Shown piece after piece: positions 37,901 to 49,600 of a stretch of 64,000 bases of DNA. The notes under the pieces are model-generated. The model saw nothing but the letters and a program-made list of their open reading frames with translations. It searched no databases and was not told the DNA's origin. The translations under genes were made by a program, and so were the position numbers. Each line of letters starts with the position of its first letter. Position 1 is the first letter of the stretch. Origin of the DNA: Nansenia antarctica (lineage: Eukaryota > Chordata > Actinopteri > Argentiniformes > Microstomatidae); the NCBI GenBank assembly GCA_963989245.1, contig OZ022345.1, positions 31,896,816-31,960,815 of the forward strand. Direction: 5' to 3'.

Positions 37901-40900
37901 AACTAGGTAACAATGTAAAGTAGTGTTCTAGTTAACTAGGTAACAATGTAAAGTAGTGTTCTAGTTAACTAGGTAACAATGTAAAGTAGTCTTCTAGTTA
38001 ACTAGGTAACAATGTAAAGTAGTGTTCTAGTTAACTAGGTAACAATGTAAAGAAGTGTTCTAGTTAACTAGGTAACATTGTAAAGTAGTGTTGTAGTTAA
38101 CTAGGTAACAATGTAAAGTAGTGTTATAGTTAACTAGGTAACAATGTAAAGTAGTGTTGTAGTTAACTAGGTAACAATGTAAAGTAGTGTTGTAGTTAAC
38201 TAGGTAACAATGTAAAGTAGTGTTCTAGTTAACTAGGTAACAATGTAAAGTAGTGTTGTAGTTAACTAGGTAACAATGTAAAGTAGTGTTCTAGTTAACT
38301 AGGTAACAATGTAAAGTAGTGTTCTAGTTAACTAGGTAACAATGTAAAGTAGTGTTGTAGTTAACTAGGTAACAATGTAAAGTAGTGTTCTAGTTAACTA
38401 GGTAACAATGTAAAGTAGTGTTGTAGTTAACTAGGTAACAATGTAAAGTAGTGTTCTAGTTAACTAGGTAACAATGAAAAGTAGTTTTCTAGTTAACTGG
38501 GTAACAATGTAAAGTAGTGTTGTAGTAAACTAGGTAACAATGTAAAGTAGTGTTATAGTTAACTAGGTTACAATGTAAAGTATTGTTGTAGTTAACTAGG
38601 TAACAATGTAAAGTAGTGTTCTAGTTAACTAGGTAACAATGTAAAGTAGTGTTCTAGTTAACTAGGTAACAATGTAAAGTAGTGTTGTAGTTAACTAGGT
38701 AACAATGTAAAGTAATGTTCTAGTTAACTAGGTAACAATGTAAAGTAGTGTTCTAGTTAACTAGGTAACAATGTAAAGTAGTGTTCTAGTTAACTAGGTA
38801 ACAATGTAAAGTAGTGTTCTAGTTAACTAGGTAACAATGTAAAGTAGTGCTGTAGTTAACTAGGTAACAATGTAAAGTAGTGTTGTAGTTAACTAGGTAA
38901 CAATGTAAAGTAATGTTCTAGTTAACTAGGTAACAATGTAAAGTAGTGTTCTAGTTAACTAGGTAACAATGTAAAGTAGTGTTCTAGTTAACTAGGTAAC
39001 AATGTAAAGTAGTGTTCTAGTTAACTAGGTAACAATGTAAAGTAGTGTTCTAGTTAAATAGGGTAACAATGTAAAGTAGTGTTCTAGTTACCTAGGTAAC
39101 AATGTAAAGTAGTGTTCTAGTTAACTAGGTAACAATGTAAAGTAGTGTTCTAGTTAACTAGGTAACAATGTAAAGTAGTGTTCTAGTTAACTAGGTAACA
39201 ATGTAGAGTAGTGTTCTAGATAACTAGGTAACAATGTAAAGTAGTGTTATAGTTAACTAGGTAACAATGTAAAGTAGTGTTGTAGTTAACTAGGTAACAA
39301 TGTAAAGTAGTGTTCTAGTTAACTAGGTAACAATGTAAAGTAGTGTTCTAGTTAACTAGCTAACAATGTAAAGTAGTGTTCTAGTTAACTAGGTAACAAT
39401 GTAAAGTAGTGTTCTAGTTAACTAGGTAACATTAAAGTAGTGTTGTAGTTAACTAGGTAACAATGTAAAGTAGTGTTGTAGTTAACTAGGTAACAATGTA
39501 AAGTAGTGTTCTAGTTAACTAGGTAACAATGTAAAGTAGTGTTCTAGTTAACTAGGTAACAATGTAAAGTAGTGTTCTAGTTAACTAGGTAACAATGTAA
39601 AGTAGTGCTGTAGTTAACTAGGTAACAATGTAAAGTAGTGTTGTAGTTAACTAGGTAACAATGTAAAGTAATGTTCTAGTTAACTAGGTAACAATGTAAA
39701 GTAGTGTTCTAGTTAACTAGGTAACAATGTAAAGTAGTGTTCTAGTTAACTAGGTAACAATGTAAAGTAGTGTTCTAGTTAACTAGGTAACAATGTAAAG
39801 TAGTGTTCTAGTTAAATAGGGTAACAATGTAAAGTAGTGTTCTAGTTACCTAGGTAACAATGTAAAGTAGTGTTCTAGTTAACTAGGTAACAATGTAAAG
39901 TAGTGTTCTAGTTAACTAGGTAACAATGTAAAGTAGTGTTCTAGTTAACTAGGTAACAATGTAGAGTAGTGTTCTAGATAACTAGGTAACAATGTAAAGT
40001 AGTGTTATAGTTAACTAGGTAACAATGTAAAGTAGTGTTGTAGTTAACTAGGTAACAATGTAAAGTAGTGTTCTAGTTAACTAGGTAACAATGTAAAGTA
40101 GTGTTCTAGTTAACTAGCTAACAATGTAAAGTAGTGTTCTAGTTAACTAGGTAACAATGTAAAGTAGTGTTCTAGTTAACTAGGTAACATTAAAGTAGTG
40201 TTGTAGTTAACTAGGTAACAATGTAAAGTAGTGTTGTAGTTAACTAGGTAACAATGTAAAGTAGTGTTCTAGTTAACTAGGTAACAATGTAAAGTAGTGT
40301 TCTAGTTAACTAGGTAACAATGTAAAGTAGTGTTCTAGTTAACTAGGTAACAATGTAAAGTAGTGCTGTAGTTAACTAGGTAACAATGTAAAGTAGTGTT
40401 GTAGTTAACTAGGTAACAATGTAAAGTAATGTTCTAGTTAACTAGGTAACAATGTAAAGTAGTGTTCTAGTTAACTAGGTAACAATGTAAAGTAGTGTTC
40501 TAGTTAACTAGGTAACAATGTAAAGTAGTGTTCTAGTTAACTAGGTAACAATGTAAAGTAGTGTTCTAGTTAAATAGGGTAACAATGTAAAGTAGTGTTC
40601 TAGTTACCTAGGTAACAATGTAAAGTAGTGTTCTAGTTAACTAGGTAACAATGTAAAGTAGTGTTCTAGTTAACTAGGTAACAATGTAGAGTAGTGTTCT
40701 AGATAACTAGGTAACAATGTAAAGTAGTGTTATAGTTAACTAGGTAACAATGTAAAGTAGTGTTGTAGTTAACTAGGTAACAATGTAAAGTAGTGTTCTA
40801 GTTAACTAGGTAACAATGTAAAGTAGTGTTCTAGTTAACTAGCTAACAATGTAAAGTAGTGTTGTAGTTAACTAGGTAACAATATAAAGTAATGTTCTAG

Positions 40901-43900
40901 TTAACTAGGTAACAATGTAAAGTAGTGTTCTAGTTAACTAGGTAACAATGTAAAGTAGTGTTCTAGTTAACTAGGTAACAATGTAAAGTAGTGTTGTAGT
41001 TAACTAGGTAACAATGTAAAGTAGTGTTCTAGTTAACTAGGTAACAATGTAAAGTAGTGTTCTAGTTAACTAGGTAACATTAAAGTAGTGTTCTAGTTAA
41101 CTAGGTAACAATGTAAAGTAGTGTTCTAGTTAACTAGGTAACAATGTAAAGTAGTGTTCTAGTTAACTAGGTAACAATGTAGAGTAGTGTTCTAGATAAC
41201 TAGGTAACAATGTAAAGTAGTGTTATAGTTAACTAGGTAACAATGTAAAGTAGTGTTGTAGTTAACTAGGTAACAATGTAAAGTAGTGTTCTAGTTAACT
41301 AGGTAACAATGTAAAGTAGTGTTCTAGTTAACTAGCTAACAATGTAAAGTAGTGTTCTAGTTAACTAGGTAACAATGTAAAGTAGTGTTCTAGTTAACTA
41401 GGTAACATTAAAGTAGTGTTGTAGTTAACTAGGTAACAATGTAAAGTAGTGTTGTAGTTAACTAGGTAACAATGTAAAGTAGTGTTCTAGTTAACTAGGT
41501 AACAATGTAAAGTAGTGTTCTAGTTAACTAGGTAACAATGTAAAGTAGTGTTCTAGTTAACTAGGTAACAATGTAAAGTAGTGCTGTAGTTAACTAGGTA
41601 ACAATGTAAAGTAGTGTTGTAGTTAACTAGGTAACAATGTAAAGTAATGTTCTAGTTAACTAGGTAACAATGTAAAGTAGTGTTCTAGTTAACTAGGTAA
41701 CAATGTAAAGTAGTGTTCTAGTTAACTAGGTAACAATGTAAAGTAGTGTTCTAGTTAACTAGGTAACAATGTAAAGTAGTGTTCTAGTTAAATAGGGTAA
41801 CAATGTAAAGTAGTGTTCTAGTTACCTAGGTAACAATGTAAAGTAGTGTTCTAGTTAACTAGGTAACAATGTAAAGTAGTGTTCTAGTTAACTAGGTAAC
41901 AATGTAAAGTAGTGTTCTAGTTAACTAGGTAACAATGTAGAGTAGTGTTCTAGATAACTAGGTAACAATGTAAAGTAGTGTTATAGTTAACTAGGTAACA
42001 ATGTAAAGTAGTGTTGTAGTTAACTAGGTAACAATGTAAAGTAGTGTTCTAGTTAACTAGGTAACAATGTAAAGTAGTGTTCTAGTTAACTAGCTAACAA
42101 TGTAAAGTAGTGTTGTAGTTAACTAGGTAACAATATAAAGTAATGTTCTAGTTAACTAGGTAACAATGTAAAGTAGTGTTCTAGTTAACTAGGTAACAAT
42201 GTAAAGTAGTGTTCTAGTTAACTAGGTAACAATGTAAAGTAGTGTTGTAGTTAACTAGGTAACAATGTAAAGTAGTGTTCTAGTTAACTAGGTAACAATG
42301 TAAAGTAGTGTTCTAGTTAACTAGGTAACATTAAAGTAGTGTTGTAGTTAACTAGGTAACAATGTAAAGTAGTGTTGTAGTTAACTAGGTAACAATGTAA
42401 AGTAGTGTTCTAGTTAACTAGGTAACAATGTAAAGTAGTGTTCTAGTTAACTAGGTAACAATGTAAAGTAGTGTTCTAGTTACCTAGGTAACAATGTAAA
42501 GTAGTGTTCTAGTTAACTAGGTCACAATGTAAAGTAGTGTTCTAGTTAACTAGGTAACAATGTAAAGTAGTGTTCTAGTTAACTAGGTAACAATGTAAAG
42601 TAGTGTTCTAGTTAACTAGGTAACAATGTAAAGTAGTTTTCTAGTTAACTAGGTAACAATGTAAAGTAGTGTTGTAGTAAACTAGGTAACAATGTAAAGT
42701 AGTGTTATAGTTAACTAGGTTACAATGTAAAGTATTGTTGTAGTTAACTAGGTAACAATGTAAAGTAGTGTTCTAGTTAACTAGGTAACAATGTAAAGTA
42801 GTGTTCTAGTTAACTAGGTAACAATGTAAAGTAGTGTTCTAGTTAACTAGGTAACAATGTAAAGTAATGTTCTAGTTAACTAGGTAACAATGTAAAGTAG
42901 TGTTCTAGTTAACTAGGTAACAATGTAAAGTAGTGTTCTAGTTAACTAGGTAACAATGTAAAGTAGTGTTCTAGTTAACTAGGTTACAATGTAAAGTAGT
43001 GCTGTAGTTAACTAGGTAACAATGTAAAGTAGTGTTGTAGTTAACTAGGTAACAATGTAAAGTAATGTTCTAGTTAACTAGGTAACAATGTAAAGTAGTG
43101 TTCTAGTTAACTAGGTAACAATGTAAAGTAGTGTTCTAGTTAACTAGGTAACAATGTAAAGTAGTGTTCTAGTTAACTAGGTAACAATGTAAAGTAGTGT
43201 TCTAGTTAACTAGGTAACAATGTAAAGTAGTGTTCTAGTTAACTAGGTAACAATGTAAAGTAGTGTTCTAGTTACCTAGGTAACAATGTAAAGTAGTGTT
43301 CTAGTTAACTAGGTAACAATGTAAAGTAGTGTTCTAGTTAACTAGGTAACAATGTAAAGTAGTGTTCTAGTTAACTAGGTAACAATGTAGAGTAGTGTTC
43401 TAGATAACTAGGTAACAATGTAAAGTAGTGTTATAGTTAACTAGGTAACAATGTAAAGTAGTGTTGTAGTTAACTAGGTAACAATGTAAAGTAGTGTTCT
43501 AGTTAACTAGGTAACAATGTAAAGTAGTGTTCTAGTTAACTAGGTAACAATGTAAAGTAGTGTTCTAGTTAACTAGGTAACAATGTAAAGTAATGTTCTA
43601 GTTAACTAGGTAACAATGTAAAGTAGTGTTCTAGTTAACTAGGTAACAATGTAAAGTAGTGTTCTAGTTAACTAGGTAACAATGTAAAGTAGTGTTGTAG
43701 TTAACTAGGTAACAATGTAAAGTAGTGTTGTAGTTAACTAGGTAACAATGTAAAGTAGTGTTCTAGTTAACTAGGTAACAATGTAAAGAAGTGTTCTAGT
43801 TAACTAGGTAACATTGTAAAGTAGTGTTGTAGTTAACTAGGTAACAATGTAAAGTAGTGTTGTAGTTAACTAGGTAACAATGTAAAGTAGTGTTGTAGTT
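31951..43900. repeat. 6.0-6.7 kb higher-order blocks in satellite block 5
   Basis: Rare variants repeat at 6,032 bp: AAAGTAGTCT at 31951/37983, the AAGTGTTC variant at 32021/38053, AATGAAAAG at 32441/38473 and GTTAAATAGGG at 33021/39053. Later partners are at 6,724 bp (GTTAAATAGGG at 35063/41787; GGTCACAATG about 35797/42521). The rise in offset matches an extra sub-block of about 760 bp in the second copy (GTTAAATAGGG at 39053, 39811 and 40569). Boundaries are approximate. Confidence 0.85.
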
Positions 43901-45455
43901 AACTAGGTAACAATATAAAGTAATGTTCTAGTTAACTAGGTAACAATGTAAAGTAGTGTTCTAGTTAACTAGGTAACAATGTAAAGTAGTGTTCTAGTTA
44001 ACTAGGTAACAATGTAAAGTAGTGTTGTAGTTAACTAGGTAACAATGTAAAGTAGTGCTCTAGTTAACTAGGTAACAATGTAAAGTAGTGTTCTAGTTAA
44101 CTAGGTAACATTAAAGTAGTGTTGTAGTTAACTAGGTAACAATGTAAAGTAGTGTTCTAGTTAACTAGGTAACAATGTAAAGTAGTGTTCTAGTTAACTA
44201 GGTAACAATGTAAAGTAGTGTTCTAGTTAACTAGGTAACAATGTAAAGTAGTGTTCTAGTTAACTAGGTAACAATGTAAAGTAGTGTTCTAGTTAACTAG
44301 GTAACAATGTAAAGTAATGTTCTAGTTAACTAGGTAACAATGTAAAGTAGTGTTCTAGTTAACTAGGTAACAATGTAAAGTAGTGTTCTAGTTAACTAGG
44401 TAACAATGTAAAGTAGTGTTGTAGTTAACTAGGTAACAATGTAAAGTAGTGTTGTAGTTAACTAGGTAACAATGTAAAGTAGTGTTCTAGTTAACTAGGT
44501 AACAATGTAAAGAAGTGTTCTAGTTAACTAGGTAACATTGTAAAGTAGTGTTGTAGTTAACTAGGTAACAATGTAAAGTAGTGTTGTAGTTAACTAGGTA
44601 ACAATGTAAAGTAGTGTTCTAGTTAACTAGGTAACAATGTAAAGTAGTGTTCTAGTTAACTAGGTAACAATGTAAAGTAGTGTTGTAGTTAACTAGGTAA
44701 CAATGTAAAGTAGTGTTCTAGTTAACTAGGTAACAATGTAAAGTAGTGTTGTAGTTAACTAGGTAACAATGTAAAGTAGTGTTCTAGTTAACTAGGTAAC
44801 AATGTAAAGTAGTGTTCTAGTTAACTAGGTAACAATGTAAAGTAGTGTTGTAGTTAACTAGGTAACAATGTAAAGTAGTGTTGTAGTTAACTAGGTAACA
44901 ATGTAAAGTAGTGTTCTAGTTAACTAGGTAACAATGTAAAGAAGTGTTCTAGTTAACTAGGTAACATTGTAAAGTAGTGTTGTAGTTAACTAGGTAACAA
45001 TGTAATGTAGTGTTGTAGTTAACTAGGTAACAATGTAAAGTAGTGTTGTAGTTAACTAGGTAACAATGTAAAGTAGTGTTCTAGTTAACTAGGTAAAAAT
45101 GTAAAGTAGTGTTCTAGTTAACTAGGTAACAATGTAAAGTAGTGTTTTAGTTAACTAGGTAACAATGTAAAGTAGTGTTATAGTTAACTAGGTAACAATG
45201 TAAAGTAGTGTTGTAGTTAACTAGGTAACAATGTAAAGTAATGTTCTAGTTAACTAGGTACCAATGTAAAGTAGTGTTCTAGTTAACTAGGTAACAATGT
45301 AAAGTAGTGTTCTAGTTAACTAGGTAACAATGTAAAGTAGTGTTTTAGTTAACTAGGTAACAATGTAAAGTAGTGTTATAGTTAACTAGGTAACAATGTA
45401 AAGTAGTGTTCTAGTTAACTAGGTAACAATGTAAAGTAATGTTCTAGTTAACTAG

Positions 45456-45460
45456 GTAAC
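45456..45460. other. Target-site duplication GTAAC, left
   Basis: The satellite ends ...GGTAAC directly before the LTR start TGTTCAG. The matching GTAAC is at 51849-51853, after the other LTR, where the satellite resumes as GTAACAATG. A 5-bp duplication is usual for BEL/Pao and many other LTR elements. Confidence 0.9.
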
Positions 45461-45870
45461 TGTTCAGCTCTCCCTCTAGTTAGCTGAATGGTGAATCTTC
45501 TGCTTACTCCGGCAGTACGGGTGAAATGATGAGACTTGACACAATTCGATTTGATTTCCTTCTTCCTCTATTAAACAGATTGTAAAACTGAAAACACATT
45601 GATCCATTAGTACATGTAAATAATTAACAGTGAACGAACTAACAGAAAAGATTCAACAAACTACACAATCATTCAGAGCTCAATTTACCAACTCCCATCT
45701 CGCTCTATACTGTCATTCTGATTTCCCTGCCACCCAGATTACCTCCATTAAGCCCGCCCCCATTTCTATCTAAGCCAATCACTCTCTGCATGCATACTTT
45801 TACCCAATCAAATGAATCAAACAATAAAATAAACTCCCAATGAAATACCCTCCCATGGATTAGCCAAACA
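45461..45870 (-). repeat. 3' LTR of the BEL/Pao-like element
   Basis: A 410-bp repeat with TGTT...AACA ends. It differs from the other LTR at one base seen by eye (G at 45702, A at 51680), so the insertion is recent. The 232-codon frame from the pol remnant runs ten bases into it. Confidence 0.93.
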
Positions 45871-45881
45871 CCTCCCACTTG
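45871..45881 (-). promoter_or_regulatory. Polypurine tract of the BEL/Pao-like element
   Basis: On the minus strand AAGTGGGAGG directly abuts the LTR start TGTTTGG, the expected position and composition for the plus-strand primer. Confidence 0.65.
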
Positions 45882-45942
45882 GTCCATTGGTCCTTTATGC
45901 CTAAATGGACCACAACTTTCCCTCTCTTTAATAAAGTTATTT

Positions 45943-46688
45943 TTACTGCTCCTCCACGGGAAGCAGCACGACCACCCGCCTGACGTCTCGGTCGAGCGTT
46001 GGGAAGAGATCGCGGCCTTCGCTCCTTCTTCGTCCTGAAGCCCCCACTACTGGAGCAGGCTGGCTTAGGCAAGCCCTCACTCTTACGTCCCGAACCCGCC
46101 CCTTTTCGTCTCGAATCACCCACGCCTTCTTGCGCATCTTCAATAGCGTGCCAGCCAACCCCTCGTGGTTCCTTATGGGCCTCCCTTGCCAACAGAGTGC
46201 TGATCCATGCAGTGTAGGGGACAAGTGGGATTCCCACCTCCTTAGCCTCCTGGATTCCTCCGGAACACACCAGCAGCCCCGGCCCTTCGACCTTCTTAAC
46301 TACCAGCCTGTCCCAAGTCGTTTTAGGAAATTCTGTTCCATCCTGTGCAGCCAGACACAGGTCGCGGAAAGCTGCGTTTAGCTCCTGGACGCCGAGGCTA
46401 ACTCTGCTTCTTGTCTCCCTCGGGCGAGTAGCCTCCCACTTTGCGTCTTCTGGAGCCCTCCTGCAAACCAACCACTGCCTAACAGCTCGCCGGACCCACC
46501 CAACTACCCGAATGAGCCTGCCTATTTCACTGAAGCGTTCTGGCTCAATCAGGTCCATGAGAGCAGCGCCCCAGAGCCTCTCCCTCTCATGCTCGGGGTC
46601 CCTGGAACTCCCAACCGGTGTGGATGTCCCCTTTGCATTTGCTTCCTCCTCAGCTTCCTCCGCCTCGTCCTCTGCGGCCCTCTGATTG
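45943..46688 (-). pseudogene. BEL/Pao pol remnant: linker, integrase N-terminal fragment and C-terminal tail
   Basis: Downstream of LYAR, a different frame resumes pol-like sequence. It is acidic (AEDEAEEAEEEAN), then has LIEPERFSEIGRLIRVVGWV, which matches the segment between RNase H and integrase in BEL/Pao pol. Next come FPKTTWDRLVV and a GLL...H region like the integrase zinc-binding part (ATG at 46558, frame to 45860). Around 46140 the homology shifts to another frame, where WVIRDEKGRVRDVRVRA and VRRVVVLLPVEEQ resemble the integrase C-terminal tail, ending at 45943. The DDE catalytic core is missing between these parts. It is a dead remnant with at least one frameshift or deletion. The assignment is from family wording, without a search. 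Confidence 0.7.
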
Positions 46689-49600
46689 GGTCATCCTTTG
46701 AACTGTTGTTTTTTCTTTTCTTGCCCTTCTTGGTGGTTGCCTGATCTTCTGCCTCATTCTCATTCTGCTCTCCGTCCTGCTCAGAGCTCCTCTTCTCCTT
46801 CCGTGTCTCTGTGCCGGTCTCCTCTTCCTGCTGGTCGTCTGTGCTACCGTTCTGCGGACCTTTCACTTGTTTCCCGCTCTTCATCTGCCTGGCCTCTTTG
46901 CGTTCCCGCTTGTTAAGTTTCTTCTTGCCAGGGGCCGGCTCCTCTGAGGCGCCGTTCTGATGTGGCTGTTGGCTCCCGTTAGTCTCGGCCTTGCTGTCAG
47001 CTGCTGGCTGCTTGGACTCCTCTGCGCTGCTGGATGCTGCTGAACAGATGTCCCAAACCTCGTCATGCAGATTAGATTGGTGGATTTTCAGGCTGTTCCT
47101 CATCCAGTTCTGGAACTTTGCCTTCTTTCGTGGAACATTATCATAGGAACTGACTTGGTTGAGCACATCCTTCAACTTGGCACTGATTCCTGCTTTATTG
47201 ATGGCGTCTTGAATTTTCTGAATCCACTGTTGCTGTTTGACATCGCCTTTATTTGACTTGGCCTCATATCCTTTGCCCCCGTACTTCTGATCCTCGGTGA
47301 TGCATTTGACATGTTCCTTATAGTCGTTACCCCAGAAGTCTTTCCCGCAGTCTATACATGAGAGAACTTGACACCCACGGCACATATTCACGTGCTTATC
47401 GACTTCCTTTTCCTCTGCGAGAGTCATCTCTTTCCCGCCTGGTTGACAATTTCCGCAGCGATACCCTCCGCATTTTGGCTCGCACGCGGCGCCGATGCTA
47501 TCCCAGCTCCACCACTCGAGGACCTCTTTGGTGCTTGCAGCTGTTCTCCCGGTCCTTTCATGACCTTGCGGCTTCTGGTCTCCATCCTCTTCTTTGGCGC
47601 TGGGCGTCTTGCAGGGGATCTCCTCAAATCTTACTGCCTCTGTTCTCAGAGAACGCGCAAAGTGTGTCTGGGAGTTGTGTGCGGATCTTTCCCAACTTTC
47701 AAACAGGTCTGGGTGCGTTCCTCCCACGGTCTTCCCCAGAGGCCCGTCCCACAGCACTAAGTCTCCCGTCCTTCTTATCCACTGTGGAGCGAGTCGTCCC
47801 TCTCGGTGGCTGATCAAGAGCTCGATTTCCTTAGGTCGGACCAGCTCTTTCTTCTCGACCCCAGGGAAGAACTTACAGAGTCGCTCTGGACTGATGACCT
47901 TGTCTGCACGAGCGATTGTGTCGAGCCCGTAGCATACCATCTCGTGGGGACTCCATCTATTGTTGCTCCACGCCCTGACCTTTAGCAGGTATTTGTTAGT
48001 CTTGACCCTGACCTTCATTCCACCGACCCCCTGCACAGTCAGTGTTACTTGCCTCCGCTCCAGTTGGAGCCGATCGGCGGCCCGGTTGGTGATATAATTT
48101 GTGTCGGAGGCGAGGTCTATGAGGGTTCCCAGGGCATTTCCTGCTTCTGTTTTGACTATTAATGTCATCATTAGTACTGGATGTTCCTCTGGCCCATTCT
48201 CCGCGAAGAGACCCCCGCCTTCTGCGCCCGTGCTTAGCGTCATCGAAGCCTTACTGGTGAATGCGTCCTTCGCCCTCCTTTCCTGTTCAGGGTTGAGTCC
48301 CAAAGAGTCCAGGAATTCCCGTTGCTTGTCAGAGAACCCTGGCCCTGTCTTCTTCCCCTCACTCCACTTGGGACACAGAAGGTAGTGATGACTCGCCCCT
48401 CCTTCATTCTGCTTGCACATTCTGCACAGGTACCGGTTACTACACTCTCCGTCGGCGCCGTGCATGCCCAAACATTTCTGACAGGCTTTGCTTTGCCTTG
48501 CTATGGCTCGTTTCTCTGCCAGACTGACACTCTTGAACTTTTGGCAGAAGAATATGTTGCCACCGTGCTGATCGCTTCCACAGATGTCACACTCTTCTCT
48601 TCTTTCCGAGTTCCTGCCCGTGACTCTGGTTTCACCTCGATGTTCCTCCTCTTCTTCATCTACCGGTGAGTCTCTCTCCGTGGCCCTCGTGAATGCCCTC
48701 TTCTCCCATCTGACTGGCCTCTCCGGTGTTCCCCCAGAGGTCTCCGTGGAGCCTCGGATTCGCGCCATCCCCTCGAGGATTACTTCCTGCCTTTTCAGAA
48801 ACAGAAGAAGAGCATCGAACCGCTTGTCTGGGGCGACTTGGTTTACGGGTTCGGTTACAAAGGTAATCCAGCCTTCCTGCACGCGGTCTGGCAGTTTGCT
48901 CTCGATGGCTTTAACTACAAGTGGGTTCTTCATAGCGCCCACTTCTCCTAAGTCTGTCAGGTCCATGAGGGCTCTTTCCACTGCCTGAATAAGGTCGATC
49001 GCTTTCCTCGGCTGGTTTCCTTTTACCGCTGGTATTCTTTCCAATTCCTCAATAATTTGCAGCGCGATGGTTGCCTTGTCTCCAAACCGATTCTCCAAGG
49101 CTTTGAACACGTCCTCCGCTGAGCGGTAGCTCGAGAGTTTGAGCTCCTCGAAAACCTTTCGGTCTATGCTCTCGAGGAGGTGAAGTTTCTTCACCTCTGG
49201 CGACCCCGATGGGTCTCCCTGCCTCTGCAGGCTTTCCCAATCTTTCCGCCAGCGATGAAAATCTCTCATACACCCGCTGAACACGGGCAGCCTTGTTGGA
49301 GGGAGTTTGATCTTGGGGATGGCTCCAGTGCGGTTGCCTCCATATGTGGCGCTCTCCAGCCCTGCCTCCCGGGCTTGTTCCCATGCTTCCCGCTGAGCCT
49401 CCAGTAGTTTGGCGCGCTCTTGAGCGGCTATTTCTGCTGCCTTCAACTCAATCACGGCCGCCTTCTGCCTTGCCTCAGCGATCTCTTCTTCGGCCACCAA
49501 TTTCACTTTTGCTGTCTCCTTCTCAAACTCGGCCACGCTATCAGCTGACTTCAGTCTTGCCTCAGCGGCTTTCCTTTCCAGCTTGGCAATAGCTTCTTTA

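Larger units (their letters stand above)
23383..45460. repeat. 33-bp satellite array, block 5 (22 kb)
   Basis: The longest uninterrupted satellite stretch, about 670 monomers. The first ~2 kb follows the LINE block pattern with extra monomers inserted: the CACTG marker at 25455 is 7,298 bp after its partner, 198 bp (6 monomers) more than the LINE spacing. From ~31.9 kb it is built of diverged ~6-kb blocks marked by TTAAATAGGGTAAC (1-nt insertion) and AACATTAAAG (deletion) monomers. No transcription unit, tRNA or other gene was seen. It ends at GGTAAC against the BEL/Pao-like LTR. Confidence 0.98.

Noticed and set aside
23383..45460. Centromeric satellite with CENP-B boxes
   Set aside because: The monomer has no TTCG...CGGG motif. 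A centromeric role is possible but not supported by sequence alone.
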